From Fragilaria crotonensis (Eukaryota; Bacillariophyta; Fragilariophyceae; Fragilariales; Fragilariaceae), in contig JAKSYS010000015.1 in the NCBI GenBank assembly GCA_022925895.1, positions 186,001 through 250,000 on the forward strand: 64,000 nt of DNA, given 5' to 3'. The notes beneath the pieces are model-generated. The model was not told the DNA's origin, searched no databases, and was given only the letters and a program-made list of their open reading frames with translations. Both the position numbers and the translations under genes were made by a program. Of this stretch, positions 11,267-21,238 are shown piece by piece; positions within the stretch are counted from its first letter, which is position 1; every line of letters begins with the position of its first letter.

Positions 11267-14200
11267 CTACATGTGCCGTGTACCATGACTTCGGTGTCTT
11301 TTGTTAGACTGGACACCAGATGAGACCATTTTCCCACTTGGTTGTCCAGATGACGACCCTTTTGACCTCTCTAATAACTTCCTCTTTTCGTTTGCAATTG
11401 CATTTGATAGCATGTCCTTGTAATGTGATAAGCTATCAACAGAACAGTTTCCTTCTAGGATGGATGTAAGCTCCTTCAGAAGGGGGAAGAGAACGTTATA
11501 TGGAGAATTCTTGTTCATCGTCTCATCATGGGAGTTGGCGTCAACTGCAGGGAAGACTAACACACAATCATCAGTACTGTATTTATTGGTTTCTTGTTGC
11601 GTGTTGCAAGGACCAAAGTTGAGACTCTCATTGTCGTCATCAACGTACGACATCAGGAGGGGATCATCGTCAGATGTTGATCCCTGTTTGGACCCACAAA
11701 AATGCAAGCTCTTCATTGAAGAGTTAATGGTTTGAACGTCATAGTTTTGACATGTTTCTCTGGCAGGTTTGACGACAAGGGAGGGATCAACAACTTGCTG
11801 TACAAGGGGTGGAAGGTCAATGTCGTTTGGAATGGAAGGTCCACATATGTCATTGAAAAGCAACTTCTGGTAGAGGGAAGAAATAACTTTGCACTCGTGG
11901 TCAGAGGAGAACGCATACCTGGCAAACTCATTCCACCAAGTAACAGAAACATCGTGGTGAGTGATACCCGCATAGCCTTCATGAAGCGACACCAGTATAT
12001 GCATTTGGTGACGACACGGAATACCAACCCGCTCAAAATGCAGGCATGAGCACAAAAGAATTCGGTCATCCGTGATGGAGACCTTTCTCACCCTGGAGAA
12101 ATTGGGTATAAGGCCAGGCGGATCCCGATTCTCCCTATACTTCAAAGCGACGTGCCAGGATGTATCTCCAACCCTTTGAGAAACATAATTGTTTCGCATC
12201 TTCCATTGTGCAGTGATGAGACCCTCACCCTTATGTGTCAACTTTTGTGCAGTTGGAAGTTTTGACCAGAGGGCATTTGTCGAAATAACCTTTGCGGACT
12301 GGATAGAATTAGCATTTGCCTTTATCAGAGCATTTTGGTTCAGGATTGAAGCAGATCGATCCAAAGAATGCTGAGGTAGAATGGGTGCAGCTGCTGACTT
12401 CACGCCATTGTTTGTCCCCTCATGTGCCGAGTTTGTGTAGGTGTCAAAGTGACGAACATGGCGTCGCTTATGAAAACAATAAAAAGCCTCATGTGGCTCA
12501 ATATGTTCACGGATAAAAGTCCCAATTTGATCAGCAACAGCCTCACTGGCAACACGAAGGAAATCAGAGTGGCGCAGGTAAGCACATAGAAGCGACTTCG
12601 AAATCTTGTACTCTTCCTCAGTTTCACAACGTGGAGACATCCAGCTGTAAATCCAGGCTTTTATCTGATTGGAAATTGAGGCAAATGCAGCTTGATTTGG
12701 CAAGGACACCGATCGGGTACCAGGACAATGTTTTCTCCAACCACGGTCAACAATATGCCACCCACATCGCACACGACAGACATTTGGGAAATGTTTTGTA
12801 ATGGCTATATCCAACTGTGATGTTTCACATGCGTCACCATCAGTGATTATGACGTTCACTCTGCCGATGTAATCCTTGCCCAACAATGCAGGCATCACAG
12901 TTTGGAATATCCAGCGGAATACCCATGCCCTTTCATTGGGGAGAAAAGCACGAATGACAGAGAACATGTGACCATTTGAGTCACGACCAGTTACAGATAG
13001 AAATGGGCGAGATTCAATATTTGTATCTGCAGTACAATCAATGTGCAGAACGTCACTGAACATTCTGAACAATCGCTGTTCAGGTGGTGTCGTCCATGCA
13101 CACCCCATCATTAAATCCTGTTTGTCGTCCACTAAAAGAGACAACCTGTGTTGTTTGGCAAACAACTGCATGTCACCGACCTCAGTGTCAGGAAATGTGA
13201 GCACTTGCAGTGGAGGAGATGATGTAAATGTCGGACAAATTCCATCATTACCAGTGACAACATGATGCTCATTGAGCACCACGTCATCAACACCTCTCGG
13301 AACCACCAACGAACCAGCAATTCTTCTGTGCACATCACCTTCGTCATGACATTGACTTCTTTGGCTGACGTGATGGAACAAAACGCAATGGTCAAATTTC
13401 TTTTCCCTGAAAGACTTAAGAAGCTTGTCCACTGAACTCACACCAGGTTCCAATCGACGTACATTATCATGTTCAGGATTGTTTGCTGCGTTTTGAAAAC
13501 CATTTATGTAGCGCACTTGACTTCGAGGAATGACATTACCACTTCGACTGAAATGAACATTTCTGCCAACGCCATCATTTGCTTTGGCAGTACCAATGGA
13601 AACCATGACATCCTTCTCCTCAGGACAAATCAGACGCGTGGGGACAGCACACTCACCCCGAGTCAACTTTGGGTGGTAACAATGCTTAGCATTGCCTCTA
13701 CCCCCAAGGAGATAGAATCCAAAATGGTCCACCTTTACAACAAAACGAAAGGGGCATCGACATGTAAGATCAAGTGTTCGCTTTGTCCGAGTCTTCCGAG
13801 GCATCTTCATGCCAACCTGACCTCTAGAATTCTTGCGATCAGAATGGAGGGTTTCGCACCGATAGTTCTGCTTACTGGGACTGTGCTCATGCTGTTTTGT
13901 ACCCTGATATCTTTTGAATCCTTGACCACAAACTATCCAACGGGTATCGCAGTGGCCGCCATTGCTGATTAGGTTTAACCCAGCCTCTTCCATGCCTGCA
14001 CGCTCAAGGTCATTCAAGAGCTCTTTCCAGCCTTTGTCTCCATGACTGAATGATGGAGAGTCTGAATGATTGTACCTCACTGAAGTAAAGCTTATAGTTG
14101 CGGTAAATTGGGTTCACGTAATCGAGAATGTTGACACAAAGACTCTCTGCATCGTTACAGGTTGGCTGTCGTACTTTGAAAGGAAGAGCAGTGGTCCAAT

Positions 14201-14288
14201 CATTCATTTGCAATGATGCTGAATCCAAAGCATCTTGCAAATGCCTTGTCACCTTTGCAGAGCTATGGGCTTCCAGAGATGGTTCCAT
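11267..14288 (-). CDS. MULE/FAR1-type transposase
   Basis: Transposase of the surrounding transposon. The main exon (13995-11267) carries an N-terminal zinc-binding-like region (TLDLTCRCPFRF then CYHPKLTRGECA), and a DDE core with HIDCTADTN (first D), a VIITDGDA block (second D) and SAHEGTNNGVK (probable E). A SWIM zinc finger follows (CSC, then GIPCRHQMHIL). A short serine/lysine-rich tail ends in RHRSHGTRHM. I predict exon 1 at 14288-14081 (starting MEPSLEAHSSAK), an 85-bp intron at 14080-13996 with GTGAGG donor and TGCAG acceptor, and a product near 978 residues. That splice restores frame exactly and would leave an ATG in phase just inside exon 2. The size fits autonomous MULE proteins. 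No stop or frameshift is seen. The alternative is that translation begins at the internal ATG at 13993. Confidence 0.88.
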
Positions 14289-14543
14289 GGTGGTGCAAAC
14301 AACGAAGCAAATTTATATACGAGCGAGTGGTACAAACGAATTGAAACGAATGACGTTGGTAGCATTGAAAACGCCGCCGGCCGATGTCTTTCATTTCAAA
14401 TTTGAAAGAACAGAGGGACGGCCGGCGACACCAATGCTTTTGGCAAAAAATGAAAAAAGTAATTCTTTGAGATTCCTCGTGTACGAGACTTCCAAATGGA
14501 AGCAAATTCTAAACGAGGTCCCCAAATGGCGTGTCGTATGCCG

Positions 14544-14575
14544 ACGTCACTTGAATGACATTTAATCGGATTTGT
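14544..14575 (-). repeat. MULE right terminal inverted repeat
   Basis: Exact inverse of 8664-8695. It lies about 255 bp upstream of the transposase start codon, so this end probably carries the transposase promoter. Confidence 0.9.
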
Positions 14576-15028
14576 ACTTGGTACAAGTACCAGCACTACA
14601 TACATAATACGTTCTCCTCTTCAGTATGTACAGTATGTATGTACTCGATGACGCCGAACGGAGGAAGGCAGAAGGCAGTGAGGCAGCCACGCATCACTTG
14701 TAGGCAGATGTATTCCCAAGACCCAGGACCCGTGCAGGACGACACTGCCGGGTCCCGGGTCCCGGGTGTCGTTCGGACTTTTGACACAGGAGAAACTGCA
14801 ATGCGAGCTCCGCTTGTGAACAAGTCATGCGAAGAGTTTTGGCATGATTGATTCGAAAAAAGACTCCCGGGGTGAAACTCAATCGCCATTTCATTCAAGG
14901 CGACGAACGCATCCTAGCAACTCGGATAACGCCAACAGATCAGTTCAATCTTGTCGAAAGGAATTACGATAGTCCTAGCTGCTGATGTATTTACTCGAGC
15001 GTCTCTAAGACAGCATCACAATTTCAAA

Positions 15029-18000
15029 ATGTCAACAGAGGATGACGAAAAGCTCGCTCCAGTCATCACCGACCGGTGCCACATCCAGCAGCCGTACAGC
15101 AGGCGGTTCCCGACACTTCTGCAGATGCTGAGCTCGCCCGCCGGTTGGCGTCGGAAGGTTCTCGTAGACCGCACGCGCGATCTTCCCATCCTGCCGCAGC
15201 AATGGAGCCGTCTAGTCATCACCGAACTGTACCCCAATCAGCAGCCCCGCAGGAGACAACGGTTACCGACACTTCTGCTGATGCTGAGCTCGCTCGCCGG
15301 TTGGCGGCGGAAGGCTCTCGTCGACAGCAAGCGCGGTCTTCCCATCCCGCCACTGCAATGGAGCGATCCAGTCACCACCGACCTGTGCCACAACCAGCAA
15401 CTGGGCATGAGGCATCGGTTCCCGACACGTCTGCTGATGCTGAGCTCGCTCGCCGGTTGGCGTCGGAAGGCTCTCGTCGACTGCACGCGCGGTCTTCCCA
15501 TCCTGCCGCAGCAATGGAGCAATCTAGTCATCACCGACTTGTACCACAGCCAGCACCAGTGGAGGAGGCAACGGTTCCTGACACGTCTGCTGATGCTGAG
15601 CTCGCTCGCCGGTTGGCGTCGGAAGGCTCTCGTCGACAGCACGCACGGACTTCCCATCCTGCCGCAGCAATGGAGCGATCCAGTCATCACCGACCTGTAC
15701 CACACGCAGCCGGGCAGGAGGCAAGGGTTCCCGACACGTCTGCCGATGCTGAGCTTGCTCGCCGATTGGCGTCGGAGGGCTCTCGTCGACCGCACGCACG
15801 GTCTTCCCATCCTGCCGCAGCAACGGAGCGCTCCAGTCATCAGCGACCGGTGCCACAGCCAGAACCAGTGCAGTATGAAATTGTGCCCGACACGTCTGCT
15901 GATGCTGAGCTTGCTCGCCGGTTGGCGTCGGAAGGCTCTCGCCGAACGCACGCACGGTCTTCTCATCCTGCTGCAGCAATGGAGCGATCCAGTCATCATC
16001 GAACTGTACCCCAATCAGCAACTGGGCCGGAGGCATCGGCTCCCGACACGTCGGCAGATGCAGAGCTTGCTCGCCGGTTGGCGTCGGAAGGCTCTCGTCG
16101 ACAGCACGCGCGGTCTTCCCATCCTGCCGCAGCGATGGAGCGATCCAGTCATCACCGACCTGTCCCACTTTCAGAAGGCGTGCAGTATGAAAATTTGCCA
16201 GACACCTCTGCAGATGCAGAGCTTGCTCGCCTGTTGGCCCAAGCCGAGGCAGAAAAGATTGGTGTGAATTTGACTCGTGGAACTGTGCCTGGTCTTTCCG
16301 AAGCCCCCGATCCTCGGGATGATGACATTTATGGAGATAAAGAAATTGCACGTAGATTAGGGGAAGCTGGAGTTGGAAGACATCACCTAGTCACTTCCAT
16401 TGAAGCACCAGTGGTGACTGTACCCTCTGTAGACGACGATGAAGCCCTTGCTCGAAAGTTGGAACAAGAATTGATGGACGAGGAGATCGCACTGCGCATG
16501 CAGGGGTCGAATACAAACCGCAGACGACGAACAAGCTATTTGGCCAGAAAGCACGCGGCTAGGCGAGAGCAAGGGGGCGGAAATTCCCTTGCCGTTGCTG
16601 CAAAGGTGGGGCTTAATAGTGCTCTCCCTAGCAGCCAGGATCATGTTCTGCCCAGACCGGTTGGATCTTTGACAACGTACCACAGCAGTACTGACGGAGA
16701 GAGTGGCGATGACAAAATTGTGCGAGAAACGGGCCCCAGTAGAACGCGAGCCCCATCCCGGCATCGATCAAATAGCAGCGATTCCGATGGCGACCTTCAA
16801 CGTGCAGGGCGAGAGCAGGCATACCTTCACGACACAAAAAGACCTAGGGTAGGCAGCAATCCTCGGAGCAGAGATGGTAGAGGCATTCGAAATGGGATCG
16901 CCAAAAGCTCCAACCGACGCCGCGACATGGACATAGTGGACTTGCACGAATTTTCCGACCGTGATTTGGCTCTGCGGCTCGACCAAGAGTTACGCGATGA
17001 GGCGCTCGCGAGGGAATTCACCGTTCGCGAGGCGAAACGCATTTCGGTATACCAAGTGAAAGCTGGGACGTCTTCTGGACGAAAGACTTGGACCTGTCGG
17101 CGAATGGTGGCATTGGTTCTACCCATTATTGTGGTTTTCGCAGCCGTTGCTGGTTTAGTGTACATGCTCTCCGGGAACAGTGGCCAGACAGCATCACCGT
17201 CGTCGCCCGCTTTCCAAGACCAGGACCCATTCAATGGTGTCAACACAGGCAATGCCAACCGTTGGAATAACAAAGGCGCGGGTCTGCAACTTGAAGTTCT
17301 GAACGCGCTCGAATCGAAATGGGATGCATTGTTCTCAGTAGCAATCAAGAATTGGGACTCAGGCAACCCCGACGCATTGACGCTCTCAGTTTCAAAGGTC
17401 AGCGTTGACAAAGACTGTAGTCAAGTAACAGGAAAGCTCAAAGTTTGCAATGGCGACTATGGAGACACGAAATGGCGTGGTATCAATCAAGTGATTATTT
17501 CGAACGGCTTCATTGTCTCTAGTTCTGCTAGATTGAACGAGTTTTATCTTGCGACTGCCGATGAATCTCAACGCCAGTACACGATCTGCCACGAAATTGG
17601 GCACGGATTTGGGCTCCCGCATACTGACGAAAACTTCTACAACGCCGACCTTGGCAACTGCATGATAAGTGGATACTTTTCGGATGCGTTATAGCACCGA
17701 TCATGGTCTTCCTAACTATTCCTGTGTTGAAGGACTATACAAGCAACCCCGAGGTCAACAAACAGCCGGACGCCACCAACTATGCTTTCCTTGTGGAACT
17801 ATACGGAGAAGTCCCCACTCGACGAAATTTGCTACGTTCCAATCTTGAAGCCTTGCCGAAAGAGCCGCCAGATCTTCCCTTTCGCGTCGAGGACGCTATG
17901 AATGAACTTGAGGGCGGAACAATTCTCTCGAGTGGACATTTCAACGCCAAGTTGCTACACAGCAATGAATTTGTGGAGTCTATGATTATTGAGATAGGGG

Positions 18001-18056
18001 ATGGATTCCAACTTCAGGTCAATAAGCTGTTGGCGAACACACAACGTGCCAGTTAA
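15029..18056 (+). CDS. Membrane-anchored zinc metalloprotease with 52-residue repeats
   Basis: The N-terminal half is an array of seven 52-residue repeats plus one partial, each with PDTSADAELARRLASEGSRR, followed by degenerate D-x-A-L-A-R-x-L motifs. A basic segment precedes one transmembrane helix (17104-17170, LPIIVVFAAVAGLVYML). The C-terminal domain has the metzincin signature HEIGHGFGLPH near 17590 and a likely Met-turn (GNCM then DYTS). This predicts a type II membrane protein with the protease on the lumenal or outer side. The ATG at 15029 (MSTEDDEK) is out of frame with the repeats by one missing base in the A4 run at 15048-15051. The second exon starts at 17733 (DYTSNPEVNKQPD), after a 68-bp intron (17665-17732) whose donor reads ATAAGT instead of GTAAGT, with CTAAC branch-like sequence and AAG acceptor. 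If that intron is not spliced the protein stops at 17694, just after the active site. The substrate is unknown. Confidence 0.75.
15106..16240 (+). repeat. 156-bp coding minisatellite (52-residue repeat)
   Basis: Seven full units (one is 51 codons) and a truncated eighth. Copies are highly similar, with variation concentrated in the linker after RPVPQ. The same DNA is open for 438 codons in another plus frame and for more than 250 codons in minus frames. I read these as shadows of the repeat composition. Confidence 0.9.
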
Positions 18057-18065
18057 GAAGCAAAG

Positions 18066-18279
18066 ATTCTTTCAGTAACGAATTAGTACCTTGCCTTTGT
18101 TGCTCCCTTGCCCTCAAGAGATCAGGGTGGTTTCGATGGCCTTCAACTTCGTATCGTTATTTCTTGGAACTAATTCTTTCAGTAACGAATTAGTACCTTG
18201 CCTTTGTTGCTCCCTTGCCCTCAAGAGATCAGGGTGGTTTCGATGGCCTTCAACTTCGTATCGTTATTTCTTGGAACTA
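18066..18279. repeat. 107-bp perfect-looking tandem duplication
   Basis: 18066-18172 and 18173-18279 are two copies starting ATTCTTTCAGTAACGAATTA and ending TTCTTGGAACTA. I see no difference over the unit, so the duplication is recent. It lies just past the metalloprotease stop, probably in the 3' untranslated region. Confidence 0.9.
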
Positions 18280-18677
18280 ATTTGTCGATAGATGTCGTTA
18301 TCCATTCTTGCAGTTATGAGAAGGATCTGATTCAGGTCACAAGTCAGGAAGAACACCCTCAAATGTGTGGCAAGCAGAGAGCCAGCTGCTGCAGTATACC
18401 TCGCTACATCGTTTTGACATCGTGTTGCCGAAAAGAAAAGGACGAACACATCCTCCACTATATTGTTCGTCATTGCAGTGGTACTAGCGTGTAGCTACTA
18501 GCAGCTACCAGTGGTAGGACTCGAGTTGTTCGCGCAGACGATTCGTTTCAAAACAGAGGGCGAAAAGGAGGAGCGATCGAAATACTTTTGCATTTTTCTT
18601 TCCTTGCACCGCACTGAAACGCACATTGTACACAACAACCGATGCCTTGTTTCTGATATCGTCGGAAAGAGGTGTTC

Positions 18678-19466
18678 ATGCGGGCATTAGCGTTGGGGGC
18701 ACGCTTCCTTGCAGCTACATTCCAAGTTCCAGACGATGTCATTTTACGGTACACGCCCATGGTAGCTCCGACTCCAAGATCAGTCAAAGACTACCTTCGC
18801 AGAGCAGCTGTGGATCGAATTCTGGAATTGCACTGGACGCCAACTCAAGGATTTTCCTCGGACCCAAGATCATGGACGACAGAGGAGCAACCGGAATCCT
18901 TCCCTAATCCATCGACGTACGGCGAAATTACTACGACCGGTGGTCGCCAACTTTTTGATCACATGGAATTGTATGGATGGTCAGAGGCAGCAGCTACCTT
19001 CATGGATTTGGGATCTGGAACTGGCAAGCTGGTTACACAGGGAGCTTTGGAACTGCAGTGTTTGGAGCTTGCCATCGGGGTCGAGTTGGACCCCCACAGG
19101 CATTCTATCGGATCGGCCAACTTAAAAAGCTTAAGAAGCTGGAGGGGCGAGGACGTTGGAGCGGCAGCTGTCGTTCATCTCTACTGCGGTGACATTTTTC
19201 ATGCAGATGTTTCAGGAGCGACTCATATCTACATATCATCACTATGCTTCACAAAGGAAATGATGTTTGACCTCAGAACGAAATTGGAAAATGAAGCTTT
19301 CAACCTTCAGTGGGTAGCAACGCTGCAGCCATTTCCAGAGAGCGAAAATCCATCGTGCACATTTGCGCTAACCAAAATCGAATACGTTGAAATGTCCTGG
19401 ACAAAACCATTTGGGTGTCCTGTCTTATTCTACCGGTTGCAAAGTTCCGACCAAAGACAGCCATGA
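18678..19466 (+). CDS. DOT1-like SAM-dependent methyltransferase
   Basis: The ATG at 18678 gives MRALALGARFLAATF, and the protein is about 262 residues in a single exon. The middle holds a class I methyltransferase fold: motif I FMDLGSGTGKLV, an acidic post-II residue in GVELDPHR, and a later THIYISSLCFT segment. The preceding TYGEITTTGGRQLF and the spacing resemble the catalytic core of DOT1-type histone H3 lysine-79 methyltransferases, where an LGSG-type motif follows a conserved loop. The protein is short and lacks obvious chromatin-binding regions. The substrate is therefore open: histone lysine is the family expectation, another protein lysine is possible. The N-terminus might also be a mitochondrial presequence. 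Confidence 0.6.
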   Translation: MRALALGARFLAATFQVPDDVILRYTPMVAPTPRSVKDYLRRAAVDRILELHWTPTQGFSSDPRSWTTEEQPESFPNPSTYGEITTTGGRQLFDHMELYGWSEAAATFMDLGSGTGKLVTQGALELQCLELAIGVELDPHRHSIGSANLKSLRSWRGEDVGAAAVVHLYCGDIFHADVSGATHIYISSLCFTKEMMFDLRTKLENEAFNLQWVATLQPFPESENPSCTFALTKIEYVEMSWTKPFGCPVLFYRLQSSDQRQP

Positions 19467-19672
19467 GCTATTAAAGCTTCTCACATTTTCTGACGAAAAC
19501 AACTCACTTTTCGCTGCAAAAGAAAATCGTTTCCTCATCGCCTTGTGAGTGTAATGCCATCCATGATAGATGCGTCTGGAAACATTAGCAAGCCTTCTGC
19601 CCAGTAACGCCACAATTGTGCGCGCCCACCACTTGAATACGAATGACTCTTTTACCGTGACTTCTTTTCACG

Positions 19673-20092
19673 CTAATGTTGTTGCTTGTGTTGAAGCAAG
19701 ACAAACTCCAGCTCGTCTCGTTCAGCCTGGGCCAACGCAAGTCGCATCCTGGTTTCAGCCAAGTCCGACGCTAGAGCTGACGTTTCCGATAAGCTCGATG
19801 ATGGGGACGATACCCGCTGAATATTGTTTGAATCATTATTCTCCTCACTTTCTCCATCCTCGTCCTCTTCCTGAATGGGAGCAGACCTCGTTTTCAACAT
19901 GGCAAACTTCTGGACGGCATGACGAAAACTCATCCAGTGGGCTTCTTCTTGCCAGGAACTTTGCACTGTGATACTGTTCGAATGATCCACCGTCAGGTCA
20001 TCACCGATATTGTTCCAATGATCATTAAGTAGTTCGGAGGAGGATTGAGAGGGCGATGCGTCAGATGCGGTTGGGCGCTCAATCGGTGCCAT
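19673..20092 (-). CDS. Hypothetical acidic protein with C-terminal coiled coil
   Basis: 139 residues from the ATG at 20092 (MAPIERPTASDASPSQ). The middle is acidic (EEDEDGESEENNDSNN), and the end (LASDLAETRMRLALAQAERD) has the heptad pattern of a short coiled coil. I recognise no family. It lies tail to tail with the DOT1-like gene. The codon pattern and complete start-to-stop frame favour a real gene, but a longer antisense shadow cannot be excluded. Confidence 0.5.
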   Translation of the reverse strand: MAPIERPTASDASPSQSSSELLNDHWNNIGDDLTVDHSNSITVQSSWQEEAHWMSFRHAVQKFAMLKTRSAPIQEEDEDGESEENNDSNNIQRVSSPSSSLSETSALASDLAETRMRLALAQAERDELEFVLLQHKQQH

Positions 20093-20099
20093 GGTGGTA

Positions 20100-21236
20100 T
20101 AGTGTAGGCATACAGTTCAGTGTTTGGACAAATGCGATCGCGAATTTCTGTTCACCGGAAGGCGCCGCTCCGCTGACAACCCAGGCTCTGCCCTCCTGAT
20201 TCCTGCGATGCCGTGGTTTCGTTGTACTCGGAGTACTAGTACATTGTACTCGGGGTACTAGTACCTGGTACCAGGTACTCCAGTACGTCCCATCTCCTAT
20301 GTACAGTATGATACACAGAACTCCAACTACTGCTACTCGTACTGTACAAAGTACCGGTACATGTAGAGTATACTGCTGGACCAGCTTTTGGTACCAGGCA
20401 TACATACTTGTACGAGTTCACTGTATGCATGTCTATGCAGTATGCACACTACTGTACGAATGCACATGTCTTTCACCCGCTACTGTACATACTCGCGACA
20501 GACGACCGACGGACCGTGGACAAAACCTCCCAGCCCGCAGCATGCAGCGTCGAAGTATATACTGTACATTGTACATTGTACATGTACCGGATCTACTATA
20601 TGACTATACGACTATACGCCTACATTCTATGTACGCATACCAGGTATCAGATATGCCAGTATGCCACATACTCTACTCTAGTAGAGTATGCATACACAGA
20701 TAGATGTTCAGATTTTGTTGCGGCTCCTCGTATTTTCAAATTATATTCAGAAAAACAACCCGTATGTAGTATGTAGCCTTTCGAAGCCACTTTGTGCACA
20801 TGATATGTAATGCTTACATTTATGAATAACTGGTATGAACCGTGTATGTACATGATCCTACCGGTAAGTCATTAAGATATTGTATGTGCCTTTTGCTTGT
20901 TTACTCTATCTAACGTCAAGCATATAAATCATATTAACGTGTTCAAACACGTACTTACGCGCACGCACGCCCTCACGATTTCTCAACGCATCGTGGTAAC
21001 CAATTGTACCACATGATCAGATGAGAGGGATCCACATTGTAACCTTCATCGCTGAGGAATGAATAAGTAATCTTATCTCCAACTTTCGTCGGCATCTATG
21101 AAATCCAAAACCGTCATAAAAATATGTGTATTAGGCTCCTTAGGTACAATGCACAGCTGTACTATGTGCGTTCAACGGCCGCGGACCCTTGTTGTTCGCC
21201 CAAAACCCTGAAGGCTCACTAAATTAAACTCAACTA
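20100..21236. other. Intergenic spacer, GTAC-rich
   Basis: From about 20210 to 20700 this holds dense GTAC/AGTACT words, including GTACCTGGTACCAGGTAC near 20260, and a short dyad ATACTCTAC/GTAGAGTAT near 20670. I see no gene. Confidence 0.6.
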
Positions 21237-21238
21237 AC

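Larger units (their letters stand above)
8664..14575. mobile_element. Mutator-like (MULE) DNA transposon, whole-looking, 5.9 kb
   Basis: Perfect 32-bp inverted repeats at 8664-8695 and 14544-14575 bracket a single large MULE-type transposase gene on the minus strand, a 116-bp minisatellite of about 12 copies and a zone of head-to-head inverted repeats. The transposase frame is uninterrupted apart from one predicted 85-bp intron, so the element may be autonomous. The flanks are GTAC-rich. The best target-site duplication I find is weak (GTACATGAC against GTACTTGGT, six of nine, and only if the ends are moved in by two bases), so the exact ends remain open. MULEs normally make 8-11-bp duplications. 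Confidence 0.85.

Noticed and set aside
10322-11323. Cysteine- and phenylalanine-rich repeat proteins on both strands
   Set aside because: Translations of the inverted minisatellite; periodicity follows DNA units, no start context or domain.
14951-16267. 438-codon frame overlapping the metalloprotease repeats
   Set aside because: Shadow of the 156-bp unit; the other frame continues into a membrane helix and a protease domain, this one does not.
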